Assembly (NCBI RefSeq): GCF_009718825.1
Contig: NZ_WNHB01000004.1
Span: forward strand, 124,001-188,000
Direction of reading: 5' to 3'
DNA: 64,000 bases
Source of the DNA: Terrilactibacillus tamarindi
Lineage (GTDB): Bacteria; Bacillota; Bacilli; Bacillales; Sporolactobacillaceae
The position numbers and the translations under genes are program-made. The notes below the pieces were generated by a model, which saw only the letters and a program-made list of their open reading frames with translations, did no database searches and was not told where the DNA came from. This document shows, piece after piece, positions 24,875-33,945 of the stretch. Within the stretch, counting starts at the first letter, position 1, and every line of letters begins with the position of its first letter.

Positions 24875-26893
24875 ATGGACAATAACCAAAAAGTGATCAA
24901 TACGATGAACTTAACGTTAGATGAAGCGTTGCCTGACATGCCAGCTTTTGTTCAAGGGATAAGACGCGCACCAGATAGAGGCTATTCTTTAAATGAAAAG
25001 CAAACAGAGACAGCATTAAGAAATGCACTTCGATATATACCAGAAAAATATCATGAGGAATTGCTTCCGGAGTTTCTAAATGAATTAAAAACACGCGGAA
25101 GAATCTATGGCTATCGCTTTCGTCCAGAAGGTAGTATTTACGGAAAACCGATTGATGAATATAAAGGCCGTTGTACTGAAGGCAAGGCTTTTCAAGTAAT
25201 GATTGATAACAACCTAGATTTTGAGGTCGCATTATACCCCTATGAACTTGTTACCTACGGGGAAACGGGAAGCGTGTGTCAAAACTGGATGCAATATCGG
25301 TTGATTAAAAAGTATCTAGAAATCATGGAGGCTGATCAAACTCTAGTGATTGAATCTGGTCACCCACTCGGTTTATTTAAAACGAGAGAAAATGCCCCTC
25401 GTGTCATTTTAACGAACGCCATGATGATAGGCATGTTTGATAACCTTGAAGATTGGGAGATTGCAGAACAAATGGGTGTGGCTAATTATGGCCAAATGAC
25501 AGCAGGTGGCTGGATGTATATTGGACCACAAGGCATCGTTCATGGAACCTACAATACCTTGCTAAACGCAGGGCGTCTTGAATTAGGTATTCCTAATGAA
25601 GGAGATCTAACTTCTCATCTATTTGTTAGCTCGGGACTAGGAGGCATGAGTGGAGCTCAGCCAAAAGCAGTCGAAATTGCGAATGGGGTCGGGATCATTG
25701 CTGAAGTTGATAAATCTCGTATCGACACACGTCTGAAACAAGGCTGGGTAACAGTTTGTTCAGATGATCGAGAACAAGTGTTTAAAATAGCAAAGGAGTT
25801 TCTTGCTAAAGGGGAAACCATCTCAATTGCTTACCATGGCAATATTGTCGATTTACTTGAATATGCAGTCGAACACGGTATTAAAATTGATTTATTATCT
25901 GATCAAACCTCATGTCATGCTGTATATGAAGGAGGTTATTGTCCTCAGGGTGTTACATTTGAAGAAAGAACACGGTTATTAAGCGAGGATAGAAACAAAT
26001 TTAAACGCTTAGTTGATAAAAGTTTACTCCGTCATTATGAATTAATAAAAGCATGTAAAGCGAGTGGAACCTACTTTTTCGATTATGGTAACTCCTTCTT
26101 AAAGGCGGTATATGATGCAGGAGCGAAAGAAATATCTAAGAATGGAGTAGATGAGAAGGATGGTTTTACGCTGCCATCTTATGTTGAAGATCTCATGGGC
26201 CCACAATTATTTGATTACGGGTATGGCCCGTTTAGATGGGTATGTCTCAGCGGTAAAGATTCTGACTTGCATAAAACAGACCAAGCCGCGATGAGTTGCA
26301 TAGACCCAAATAGAAGATATCAAGACCGTGACAACTACAACTGGATACGAGATGCGGAAAAGAATGAGCTTGTTGTTGGAACGAAAGCCAGAATCCTCTA
26401 TCAGGACGCGGAAGGTCGAATGGCTATTGCCTTAAAGTTTAATGACATGGTCAGAAACAAAGAGATTGGACCCGTCATGATTGGACGCGATCATCATGAT
26501 GTGAGTGGTACAGATTCGCCTTTTAGAGAGACCGCCAATATTAAAGATGGCAGTAACGTTATGGCAGACATGGCCATCCAATGTTTTGCGGGAAATGCTG
26601 CTCGTGGTATGAGCCTAGTTGCCCTTCATAATGGAGGTGGCGTTGGGATTGGTAAATCTATTAATGGCGGTTTTGGTTTAGTTCTCGATGGAAGTGAACG
26701 TGTGGATGAAATTATAAAAAGCGCGATTCTTTGGGATGTTATGGGTGGTGTAGCTAGAAGAAGCTGGGCACGGAATGAACATTCTATAGAAACGGCTGTT
26801 GAATTCAATGATAAATATAAAGGTGAAAATCATTTGACGATTCCTTATTTAGTAGATGATGACCTCATAGAAAAACTCGATTTATCGAATTAA
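24875..26893 (+). CDS. hutU: Urocanate hydratase, long form
   Basis: Urocanase hydrates urocanate to 4-imidazolone-5-propionate using tightly bound NAD. At 672 residues it is about 120 longer than the 550-residue Bacillus and Pseudomonas enzymes; the extra length is mostly at the N-terminus (about the first 130 residues) plus small insertions. Conserved segments are MTAGGWMYIGPQGIVHGT, GLGGMSGAQPKA, SDQTSCH, GYGPFRWVCLSG, GRDHHD and NGGGVGIGKS. A long form is, to my knowledge, commoner in anaerobic Firmicutes and Bacteroidetes. The start follows AAAGGAG. It lies between hutH and hutI, 103 bp after hutH. Confidence 0.93.
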   Translation: MDNNQKVINTMNLTLDEALPDMPAFVQGIRRAPDRGYSLNEKQTETALRNALRYIPEKYHEELLPEFLNELKTRGRIYGYRFRPEGSIYGKPIDEYKGRCTEGKAFQVMIDNNLDFEVALYPYELVTYGETGSVCQNWMQYRLIKKYLEIMEADQTLVIESGHPLGLFKTRENAPRVILTNAMMIGMFDNLEDWEIAEQMGVANYGQMTAGGWMYIGPQGIVHGTYNTLLNAGRLELGIPNEGDLTSHLFVSSGLGGMSGAQPKAVEIANGVGIIAEVDKSRIDTRLKQGWVTVCSDDREQVFKIAKEFLAKGETISIAYHGNIVDLLEYAVEHGIKIDLLSDQTSCHAVYEGGYCPQGVTFEERTRLLSEDRNKFKRLVDKSLLRHYELIKACKASGTYFFDYGNSFLKAVYDAGAKEISKNGVDEKDGFTLPSYVEDLMGPQLFDYGYGPFRWVCLSGKDSDLHKTDQAAMSCIDPNRRYQDRDNYNWIRDAEKNELVVGTKARILYQDAEGRMAIALKFNDMVRNKEIGPVMIGRDHHDVSGTDSPFRETANIKDGSNVMADMAIQCFAGNAARGMSLVALHNGGGVGIGKSINGGFGLVLDGSERVDEIIKSAILWDVMGGVARRSWARNEHSIETAVEFNDKYKGENHLTIPYLVDDDLIEKLDLSN

Positions 26894-26993
26894 GCTTTTT
26901 AAGATTGAGGTAAGGGATGGGCTCGACAATAGAAATGGCTAATAGCGAAGCTTGAATTTTTTCATACTGAAATAGTAAAGGAATGAACGCCTA

Positions 26994-28289
26994 ATGAATC
27001 ACATACTTTATGTTAAAAATGCAGCGCAGGTTGTTACGATGAAAGGAAGTAAAGAGCCTAGGGCAGGTCAATCGATGAAGGACTTAGGATTGATTGAGCA
27101 TGGAAGTGTTGTAGTGAAAGATGGCATCATCGCTTTCGTGGGCACAGACCAGGAGGCGATGGACTATCTTAAAAACGACAAAAAGGAAGACATTAAGACC
27201 ATCGATGCGAGTGGTAAGCTTGTCACTCCTGGTTTAATCGATCCACATACTCACCTTGTTTATGCAGGCAGCCGAGAAAATGAGCTCGAAATGAGACTGA
27301 AAGGCGCCACATATATTGAAATTCATAAACAAGGCGGTGGTATTCTAAGCACGATGGCAGAAACAAGAAAAGCATCAGAGGAAACATTATTCGATCAATC
27401 AGCTGAACGACTTGATAAATTTATAAAACACGGCGTAACAACCGTTGAAGCAAAAAGTGGCTATGGTCTTAATGTCAAAGATGAGTTAAAGCAGTTACAT
27501 GTGGCTAAACAATTAAATGAACGCCACCCTGTCGACGTCGTTTCGACTTTTATGGGAGCCCATGCTGTACCGGTTGAATTTAAAGAGGATCCAGAAGGAT
27601 ATATTGATTTGCTTATTAAAGAACTATTACCTCGTGTTGCAAAAGATAAGTTGGCTGAGTTTTGTGATGTTTTTTGTGAAGATGGTGTCTTCACGCTTGA
27701 GCAATCTGAAAGAATATTGAATGCAGGGATTGAATATGGATTAAAACCTAAAATTCACGCAGATGAAATTGAGGCATTTGGTGGAGCTGAACTTGCGGCG
27801 AAGTTAGAAGCGGTGTCAGCAGATCACTTGTTAAAAGCGTCCGATCAAGGTATTCAAGATATGGCCAATAAAAAAGTCATTGCGACCCTTCTGCCAGGTA
27901 CCGCCTTCTTCCTTATGACTACACCTGCAAGAGCAAGAAGAATGATCGATAGTGGCATGGCCGTAGCCTTAGCAACCGATTGTAATCCAGGTTCCTCGCC
28001 AACTGAATCGCTCCTGCTTGTCATGAATTTAGCCTGTCTCACGATGGGTATGACACCGGAGGAAGTGATAACAGCTTGTACTATTAATGCAGCTCATGCG
28101 ATTGATAAAGCGGACACGATTGGTAGTCTTGAAGTTGGAAAACAAGCAGACTTGGTATTATTTGATGCTAAGAATTATCAAATTCTCCAATACAATTATG
28201 GCGTCAACCTTGTACAAACGGTGATCAAGAAAGGCCAGGTCCTTGTTCAGGAGGGGAGAATGCTTGATAACTACCAATCTATCCATTAA
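26994..28289 (+). CDS. hutI: Imidazolonepropionase
   Basis: A 431-residue amidohydrolase that opens the imidazolone ring to N-formimino-L-glutamate, the third hut step. The metal-binding HxH is in DPHTHLVYAGSRE, with later ligands in KIHADEIEAFGG, SADHLL and ATDCNPGSSPTES. Length and order match HutI. The start has AAAGGA about 12 bases upstream. Its last 26 bases overlap the next gene and contain that gene's ribosome binding site (CAGGAGGGG), so the two are translationally coupled. Confidence 0.95.
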   Translation: MNHILYVKNAAQVVTMKGSKEPRAGQSMKDLGLIEHGSVVVKDGIIAFVGTDQEAMDYLKNDKKEDIKTIDASGKLVTPGLIDPHTHLVYAGSRENELEMRLKGATYIEIHKQGGGILSTMAETRKASEETLFDQSAERLDKFIKHGVTTVEAKSGYGLNVKDELKQLHVAKQLNERHPVDVVSTFMGAHAVPVEFKEDPEGYIDLLIKELLPRVAKDKLAEFCDVFCEDGVFTLEQSERILNAGIEYGLKPKIHADEIEAFGGAELAAKLEAVSADHLLKASDQGIQDMANKKVIATLLPGTAFFLMTTPARARRMIDSGMAVALATDCNPGSSPTESLLLVMNLACLTMGMTPEEVITACTINAAHAIDKADTIGSLEVGKQADLVLFDAKNYQILQYNYGVNLVQTVIKKGQVLVQEGRMLDNYQSIH

Positions 28290-29538
28290 CCGAAATCGAT
28301 TGGAAAACCAGCTTAAGATTCTGTCACAATTTGGTAGGAATGAAGAAGGTGGCATTGATCGAACGACCTTTACCCCAGCGGAACTTGAAGCGAGAAAATG
28401 GTTAATTGAACAATTTAAAGCCATTAATCTAAATGTAAAAGTAGATGAAGCAGCAAACATTTGGGCTACAAGGAAAGGATATGAAGGCTTACCCCATATC
28501 ACATTTGGTTCCCATATTGATTCAGTACCAAATGGTGGAATATATGACGGGGCCCTTGGCGTTTTAATTAGTTTAGAAATTATGACAAGACTTTATGAGG
28601 CTGGAAAAGAAACAAGACATCCATTTACGTGTGTTTCATTTTCAGCTGAAGAACCGAATCCTTTTGGCTTATCGACCTTTGGCAGCCGAATCGTGACAAA
28701 ACGCCTGCGAGCGAAGGATATTAAAGGGATAAAAAATAAAGAAGGTCTACCTCTTGAAGTCGCATTGAACTCAGCTGGAGGAGATTTTGACAATATAGAA
28801 CGTGCCCAAATAGATTCAAAAACGATTGCGGCATTCTTAGAATTACATATCGAGCAAGGTAAACGATTAGAAAGAAATCAAATTCCAATAGGTGTTGTGA
28901 CATCCATTACAGGCATCTATCGTGAAAAACTACGAATTATTGGAGAAGCCAATCACGCAGGTACAACCATGATGAACGATCGAAAAGATGCGCTAACAAC
29001 AGCTTCCGAATGCATCCTTCTCCTTGAATCTATTTGCCGAGACCATCCCTCCGATGAAGTTGTTGGAACCATTGGTGAACTGCATATTAAGCCAAATGCA
29101 GCCAACATCATTCCCGAGGAAGTGGAATTGACCGTTGAAATTCGAGGGAAAACAGAGGAGGAGATAAGGCAGGTTGTCTCATCTTGGGAGTGTGCCTTGA
29201 AACGAGTTTTCCAAAATAGAAAGCATATGAAATTAGATAGACAGGTGTTTCTTAATCAACCTCCCTCTCCAATGGATCGAGATGTCATCGATTCGATTGA
29301 AACAGCAGCTAAGCAATTATCTCTTAAAACGTTGCGTTTAGGGAGTATGGCGGGCCATGATGCGACCCATATGGCAACCATCACGCGAAGTGGAATGATA
29401 TTCGTACCGAGTCAAAATGGAAAGAGTCATTGCCCAGATGAATTCACAGGTATGGATGATATAGAAAAAGCAGCGAATACAATGCTCCATACCTTACTAT
29501 TACTTGATCAGTCTTTAAATAATAAGGAGGGCTCGTGA
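28264..29538 (+). CDS. M20 amidase of the N-carbamoyl-L-amino acid hydrolase / allantoate amidohydrolase family
   Basis: A 424-residue dinuclear-zinc M20-type amidase. Motifs: GSHIDSVPNGGIYDGALGV (first metal ligands), SAEEPNPFG (Glu pair), LHIEQGKRLE, GEANHAGTTMMNDRKDA and VPSQNGKSHCPDE. Relatives hydrolyse N-carbamoyl-amino acids, allantoate or ureidoglycine; several are reported to act also on N-formyl-amino acids. The TTG at 28264 is chosen because AGGAGGGG lies seven bases upstream inside hutI; an in-frame TTG at 28243 has no binding site. It overlaps hutI by 26 bp and the next gene by 1 bp. That coupling, with no hutG in the window, suggests it removes the formyl group from N-formylglutamate (inference). 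Allantoate hydrolysis is the main alternative. Confidence 0.75.
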   Translation: MITTNLSINRNRLENQLKILSQFGRNEEGGIDRTTFTPAELEARKWLIEQFKAINLNVKVDEAANIWATRKGYEGLPHITFGSHIDSVPNGGIYDGALGVLISLEIMTRLYEAGKETRHPFTCVSFSAEEPNPFGLSTFGSRIVTKRLRAKDIKGIKNKEGLPLEVALNSAGGDFDNIERAQIDSKTIAAFLELHIEQGKRLERNQIPIGVVTSITGIYREKLRIIGEANHAGTTMMNDRKDALTTASECILLLESICRDHPSDEVVGTIGELHIKPNAANIIPEEVELTVEIRGKTEEEIRQVVSSWECALKRVFQNRKHMKLDRQVFLNQPPSPMDRDVIDSIETAAKQLSLKTLRLGSMAGHDATHMATITRSGMIFVPSQNGKSHCPDEFTGMDDIEKAANTMLHTLLLLDQSLNNKEGS

Positions 29539-30863
29539 TGTCCCAACTGTTTATAGCAAACGAAATATATATGGATGACCAATTTAAAAAAAATCAGGCC
29601 ATGCTAGTCGAAAAAGGTCTCATTAAGGATATTGGTCCAGTAGAACAAATGAAAGGAAAATATCATGGAGTTGAGCAGGTTCTTTATCAAGATAAGGCCA
29701 TCATACCTGGAACCATTAATGCCCATAATCATTCCTTTCAAAGTTTATTACGTGGCATGGCGATTGATCGTCCTTTTCTAGAATGGCGGGATGAAGCATT
29801 ATACCGTTGTACGCCATTAATGGATGAAGAAGCCATTTATACAGGAGCGTTATTTGCTTTTGGTGAAATGCTAAAGTATGGTGCGACAACCGTCAGTGAT
29901 TTTTTCTACATCCATGATAACGGTTTGCACAATGACGAAGCGGTTATTCAAGCCGCCAAGGATTTGGGTATCCGCTTTGTGATGGCCCGAACGATGTATG
30001 ATTGGGAAGGAGCACCTATTCAGTACCGAGAATCGATTGATGATGCGGTTACCCGTACTCGCAACCTAGCCATCAAGTATCAGGGAGATCCCATGGTCAC
30101 GATCCAACCTGCACCACATAGTCCACATGCGGCTTCACCTAAGATGATTCAAGCAGGTCATCGTTTGGCCGAAGAACTTGATACTCCTTTTCATATTCAT
30201 GTGGCTGAGGAAATGTTTGAAGTAAATGAAATTATGGATAAATATGGCTTGAGGCCGGTTCATTATTTAGATTCACTCGGTGTCCTTGATGAAAGAATGA
30301 TCGCCATTCATCTTGTTTGGCTTGATGACTCTGAGATTAAGCTGCTTGGTGAACGTGACTGTAGCCTTGCTTATTGTCCATCCAGCAATATGTTTTTATC
30401 CGATGGGATTACTCGAATTCCTGATCTCGCGCAAGCAGGCGTTACAATTTCATTAGGTTCCGATGGCGCATGCGGCAATAATCGAATTAGTGTGCTTGAA
30501 GAAATGCGAATGTGTGCGTTGTTACAAAAGGTCAGTCGTCTTGATGGTACGTGTATCACGGCCAAGCAAGTATTTGATATGGGGACTAAAAACGGTGCTA
30601 AAATGCTGCGACTCCCAGTCGGGGAATTAAAACCTGGCATGAAGGCCGATTTCATTTGTTTAGATCTAAACGATTTGTCATTATCCCCAAAAACCGAACT
30701 TTTTGCAAATGTGGTTTATTCATTACAACCCAATGCCATAAAAAATGTGATCGTTGATGGGAAAGAGATTGTAAGGGATGGTGAACTCGTGACCATGTCT
30801 GAAAAGCAAATTGTTCGGAAAGTCGATCAATTATTTGAAAAGTGGGAGTTAACAAAACGTTGA
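29538..30863 (+). CDS. Amidohydrolase-superfamily deaminase (TRZ/ATZ/HutF type)
   Basis: A 441-residue mononuclear-zinc deaminase. Metal and catalytic residues: HxH in NAHNHSFQSLLRG, His in HIHVAEE, His in IAIHLVWLDD and Asp in GSDGACGNN. It falls among s-triazine/guanine-type deaminases, but the HNHSFQ motif, the HVAEE-x-EV segment and the position after hutI also recall formimidoylglutamate deiminase HutF. The ATG at 29538 overlaps the previous stop (TGATG arrangement), with AAGGAGG seven bases upstream. If it is a HutF equivalent, it would give N-formylglutamate and ammonia, which the preceding amidase could finish. This function is inference; the superfamily is clear. Confidence 0.7.
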   Translation: MSQLFIANEIYMDDQFKKNQAMLVEKGLIKDIGPVEQMKGKYHGVEQVLYQDKAIIPGTINAHNHSFQSLLRGMAIDRPFLEWRDEALYRCTPLMDEEAIYTGALFAFGEMLKYGATTVSDFFYIHDNGLHNDEAVIQAAKDLGIRFVMARTMYDWEGAPIQYRESIDDAVTRTRNLAIKYQGDPMVTIQPAPHSPHAASPKMIQAGHRLAEELDTPFHIHVAEEMFEVNEIMDKYGLRPVHYLDSLGVLDERMIAIHLVWLDDSEIKLLGERDCSLAYCPSSNMFLSDGITRIPDLAQAGVTISLGSDGACGNNRISVLEEMRMCALLQKVSRLDGTCITAKQVFDMGTKNGAKMLRLPVGELKPGMKADFICLDLNDLSLSPKTELFANVVYSLQPNAIKNVIVDGKEIVRDGELVTMSEKQIVRKVDQLFEKWELTKR

Positions 30864-30886
30864 ATGAATTATTGATATAATAGTTG

Positions 30887-30918
30887 AGTTTTATTTTTAG
30901 TTATGTGAAAATAAAACT
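30887..30918. promoter_or_regulatory. AT-rich perfect inverted repeat after the hut operon
   Basis: AGTTTTATTTT and AAAATAAAACT are perfectly complementary 11-base arms around a 10-base spacer. It has no GC-rich stem and no strong T run, so it could be a weak terminator or an operator for the downstream ABC operon. Confidence 0.4.
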
Positions 30919-30992
30919 GTTCCTATTGTTTCAATTTTTTATATATTAAAAAAGTTGGAATATATTTCATCTTAGAATCGTCACCGTGCCAT

Positions 30993-31063
30993 GTGTCCAG
31001 AAGTTTGGAGGTTATCTCCTTGAATTCTTGGACACCTAGTAAAATAGGACAAGTCTTATTTTT
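30993..31063 (+). promoter_or_regulatory. Two-hairpin leader of the second ABC operon
   Basis: The first hairpin (30993-31035) pairs GTGTCCAGAA with TTCTTGGACAC, with an inner GGAG/CTCC stem. The second (31041-31062) pairs AAAATAGGA with TCTTATTTT and ends in a T tract, 32 bp before the start codon: a terminator-like element. The pair looks like a transcribed, possibly attenuating leader. It does not share the hut terminator stem. Confidence 0.45.
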
Positions 31064-31094
31064 GAATATAAAAAAATATGGTGGGGGTATTCAG

Positions 31095-32105
31095 ATGAAA
31101 AAGAAGCTATTAGCTAGTATTTTAGGAGTTATTTTATTAATAAGTCTCGTTGGATGTGGATCAAAGGAAGATCAGCCAAGCGGTAACAGTTCTTCTTCTA
31201 ATAAAAAAACGACAAAGATGGCTATCGCTTTATCCAGTTGGGTGGGTTACGCTCCGTTATATATTGCCCAGGAAAAAGGCTTTTTCAAGAAAAATGGATT
31301 AGATGTTAAATTGATTAAAATGGAAGCCGTAGCAGACAGAAGAAGTGCTCTCGCTGCTAATACTATTCAAGGTTTTGCCTCTACAGTAGATACTCACGTG
31401 ATGACAGCGGCTGCTGGCATCCCCGTTCAACAAGTCGTTGCTTTGGATGATTCATACGGTGGAGATGGCATGGTCGCAAAGAAAGACATTAAAAGTTTAG
31501 CCGATTTGAAAGGGAAAACAGTAGGTGTACAAACAGATGGAGGCGCAAGTTATTTCTGGTTCCTCTACATGCTTGATAAAAACAACATTGATGTTAAAGA
31601 TGTTAAAATTCAAAACATGTCTGCAGGGGATGCAGGGTCAGCCTTTGTTGCTAAGAAATTAGATGCTGCTGTCACTTGGGAACCTTGGTTAACAAATGCA
31701 AAGAAAACAAGTTTTGGTCATGTTCTTTTAGACAGTAAAGAAACACCAGGCGTAATTGAAGATACCATCGCTTTCCGAAGTGATTTCATTAAGAAAAATC
31801 CTAAAGCCATGAAAGCTTTTGTAAAGTCATGGTATGAAGCGGTGGATTACTATAAAACGCATGAAGGTGATGCCATTAGTATTATGGCGAAATCAACAAG
31901 TCAAACAAGCGATGAATTCAAAGGCGCAGTTAGCGGGGTCCGTTATTATGATCGAGAAAAAAATGAAAGCTACTTTGGTACAAAAGAATCTCCGGGACAA
32001 TTAATGGAACTCACTGAGAAAGCCACAAAGTTCTGGCTTAAAGAAGATCTCATTAAAAAAGATCCTGGCGCTGATTCACTTATCAACTACTCGTTTATTA
32101 AGTAA
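31095..32105 (+). CDS. ABC transporter substrate-binding lipoprotein 2 (NitT/TauT type)
   Basis: A 336-residue lipoprotein with signal peptide and lipobox LVGC, then a Ser/Asn/Lys linker. The mature part opens KMAIALSSWVGYAPLYIAQE, the same fold and opening as the lipoprotein at 19006, so the two are paralogues with considerable divergence. It would bind a small ligand outside the cell for the permease and ATPase that follow. The start follows GGTGGGGG; a longer in-frame reading from 30993 runs through the leader hairpins and is rejected. The ligand is unknown; linkage to hut genes and a HisC-like aminotransferase suggests an amino-acid-derived compound. Confidence 0.85.
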   Translation: MKKKLLASILGVILLISLVGCGSKEDQPSGNSSSSNKKTTKMAIALSSWVGYAPLYIAQEKGFFKKNGLDVKLIKMEAVADRRSALAANTIQGFASTVDTHVMTAAAGIPVQQVVALDDSYGGDGMVAKKDIKSLADLKGKTVGVQTDGGASYFWFLYMLDKNNIDVKDVKIQNMSAGDAGSAFVAKKLDAAVTWEPWLTNAKKTSFGHVLLDSKETPGVIEDTIAFRSDFIKKNPKAMKAFVKSWYEAVDYYKTHEGDAISIMAKSTSQTSDEFKGAVSGVRYYDREKNESYFGTKESPGQLMELTEKATKFWLKEDLIKKDPGADSLINYSFIK

Positions 32106-32225
32106 TCTATTCAGGTAACCACCAGTGATGAAGAAAAAGAGCCCGCATGATTAGAAGTCGATGGATGTATGAGGTGGAGAAGGGCTCTCCACCTGTTATT
32201 TTACAAACCTTAGGGAGGTCGAACG

Positions 32226-33092
32226 ATGCAGGATCCAAAAACAGCCGTGAATGACGCTTCCATTCCAATGTACCAAGAGCAAAATAAAAAAGAAACTAAA
32301 CGCAGAATATCCTGGCTTCAGCCGCAAAAGGCGATCTCAAAGAAACTTTATTTATCATTAAGTATTAGTAGTTTTATTCTCATCCTACTTGTCTGGTCAG
32401 GGATCACATATACACATTTGGTTGATCCATTATTTTTACCTACACCAACGGACATTATAAATTCAGCTGTCACATTATTTACTGAACTAGGTTTTGCAAC
32501 AGATATCCTAGCCACGATATCACGTGTCTTTGTCGGTTTTCTTCTTGCTCTGATCATTGGCTTACCGTTAGGAGTTCTGATCGGCACATTTAAAGTGGTA
32601 GAAGCCTTTTTTGAACCCGTGATCTCCTTTGTCCGATATATGCCCGTTTCCGCTTTTATCCCTTTGTTTATCTTGTGGATAGGTGTTGAAGAACCAGAGA
32701 AACTCGCCGTCATTTTTGTTGGGAGCTTCTTTTCATTAGTTCTGATGATTGCCGTAGAAGTTGGGAATGTGAGGAAAGAGCTTCTCGAAGCAGCCTATAC
32801 ACTAGGTTCCACAAATTTTGGCATTATAAAATCCGTTATCTTGCCAGCTGCAATGCCAGGGATTATGGAAATTACTCGACTCGTCTTAGGTTGGGCTTGG
32901 ACGTACATTATTGTTGCTGAATTAATTGCTGCTCCTTCAGGTATAGGACATGTCATCATCGAATCACAACGAATGATACGAACGAGTAACATTATCTTTG
33001 GCATCATTGTTATCGGTATTTTAGGGCTCATATGTGATGTCGTACTTAAAATCGTGACAAGAAAACTCTTTTCTTGGAATTACGGGAGGTAA
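32226..33092 (+). CDS. ABC transporter permease 2 (NitT/TauT type)
   Basis: A 288-residue permease with a hydrophilic N-terminal tail of about 40 residues before the first helix (LYLSLSISSFILILLVW), then about six helices. The ATPase-contact loop is LLEAAYTLGSTNFGIIKSVIL, followed by PAAMPGIM. It is paralogous to the permease at 20031. The start follows GGGAGG. The 120-bp gap after the lipoprotein gene contains no obvious terminator. It partners the ATPase that starts 4 bp after its stop codon. Confidence 0.88.
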   Translation: MQDPKTAVNDASIPMYQEQNKKETKRRISWLQPQKAISKKLYLSLSISSFILILLVWSGITYTHLVDPLFLPTPTDIINSAVTLFTELGFATDILATISRVFVGFLLALIIGLPLGVLIGTFKVVEAFFEPVISFVRYMPVSAFIPLFILWIGVEEPEKLAVIFVGSFFSLVLMIAVEVGNVRKELLEAAYTLGSTNFGIIKSVILPAAMPGIMEITRLVLGWAWTYIIVAELIAAPSGIGHVIIESQRMIRTSNIIFGIIVIGILGLICDVVLKIVTRKLFSWNYGR

Positions 33093-33096
33093 GCCA

Positions 33097-33885
33097 TTGA
33101 AACCTAAAGTAACCATACAAAATATACAAAAAGTGTATAAAGGAAAAACCGATGTTCTTGCGGTAGATACGATCAACTTTGACATTATGGAGAATGAATT
33201 CATCACCATACTTGGACCTTCCGGCTGTGGAAAATCGACCTTGCTTCGGATGGTGGGTGGCCTTGAAGAACAAACATCGGGTCATATTTACTTAGGTGAT
33301 CAGGAATTAGTCGGACCTTCATCCAATCGCGGAATGGTCTTCCAAGCCTATTCACTGTTTCCTTGGCTAACGATTGAAAAAAACATTCAATTTGGTCTCA
33401 AAAATAAAGGGATGAAAGAGGCTGATCGGAAAGACATATCCGATTCTTATATCGAACTCGTCGGGTTAAAAGGATTTGAAAAACACTACCCTAATCAATT
33501 ATCCGGTGGCATGAAACAACGTGTGGCCATCGCACGGGCGCTTGCCAACGATCCTGAAATTTTATTACTGGATGAACCATTCGGAGCGTTAGATAGTCAA
33601 ACACGTCTTATCATGCAGGAACTATTACTTAATATTTGGGAAAAGAAAAAGAAAACCATTCTGTTTATTACACACGATGTAGAAGAAGCCATTTTTTTAG
33701 GAAGTCGAGTTCTCGTTATGACGTCTAGGCCAGGTAAAATTAAGGAAGATATGCCAATTGAGTTGCCACACCCTAGGACCTATCATGTCAAATCAGATCC
33801 AACTTTCATAAAAATTAAAGACCATTTAACGGAACTTATTCGCGAAGAAAGTCTAAAAGCGATTGAACTTGAAGTTCAAAAGTAA
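33097..33885 (+). CDS. ABC transporter ATP-binding protein 2 (NitT/TauT type)
   Basis: A 262-residue ABC ATPase with Walker A GPSGCGKST, Q-loop VFQAYSLFPW, signature LSGGMKQR, Walker B ILLLDEPFGALD and switch His in ITHDVEEA. The TTG start is supported by GGGAGG inside the end of the permease gene. It is paralogous to the ATPase at 20826. It is followed by a HisC-like gene 60 bp downstream in what looks like one operon. Confidence 0.92.
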   Translation: MKPKVTIQNIQKVYKGKTDVLAVDTINFDIMENEFITILGPSGCGKSTLLRMVGGLEEQTSGHIYLGDQELVGPSSNRGMVFQAYSLFPWLTIEKNIQFGLKNKGMKEADRKDISDSYIELVGLKGFEKHYPNQLSGGMKQRVAIARALANDPEILLLDEPFGALDSQTRLIMQELLLNIWEKKKKTILFITHDVEEAIFLGSRVLVMTSRPGKIKEDMPIELPHPRTYHVKSDPTFIKIKDHLTELIREESLKAIELEVQK

Positions 33886-33945
33886 AGCGAGTCATTGAAC
33901 TATTTTACGGATGCATTGACTTGTCAGTTTTAAAGGAGGGTTTAC

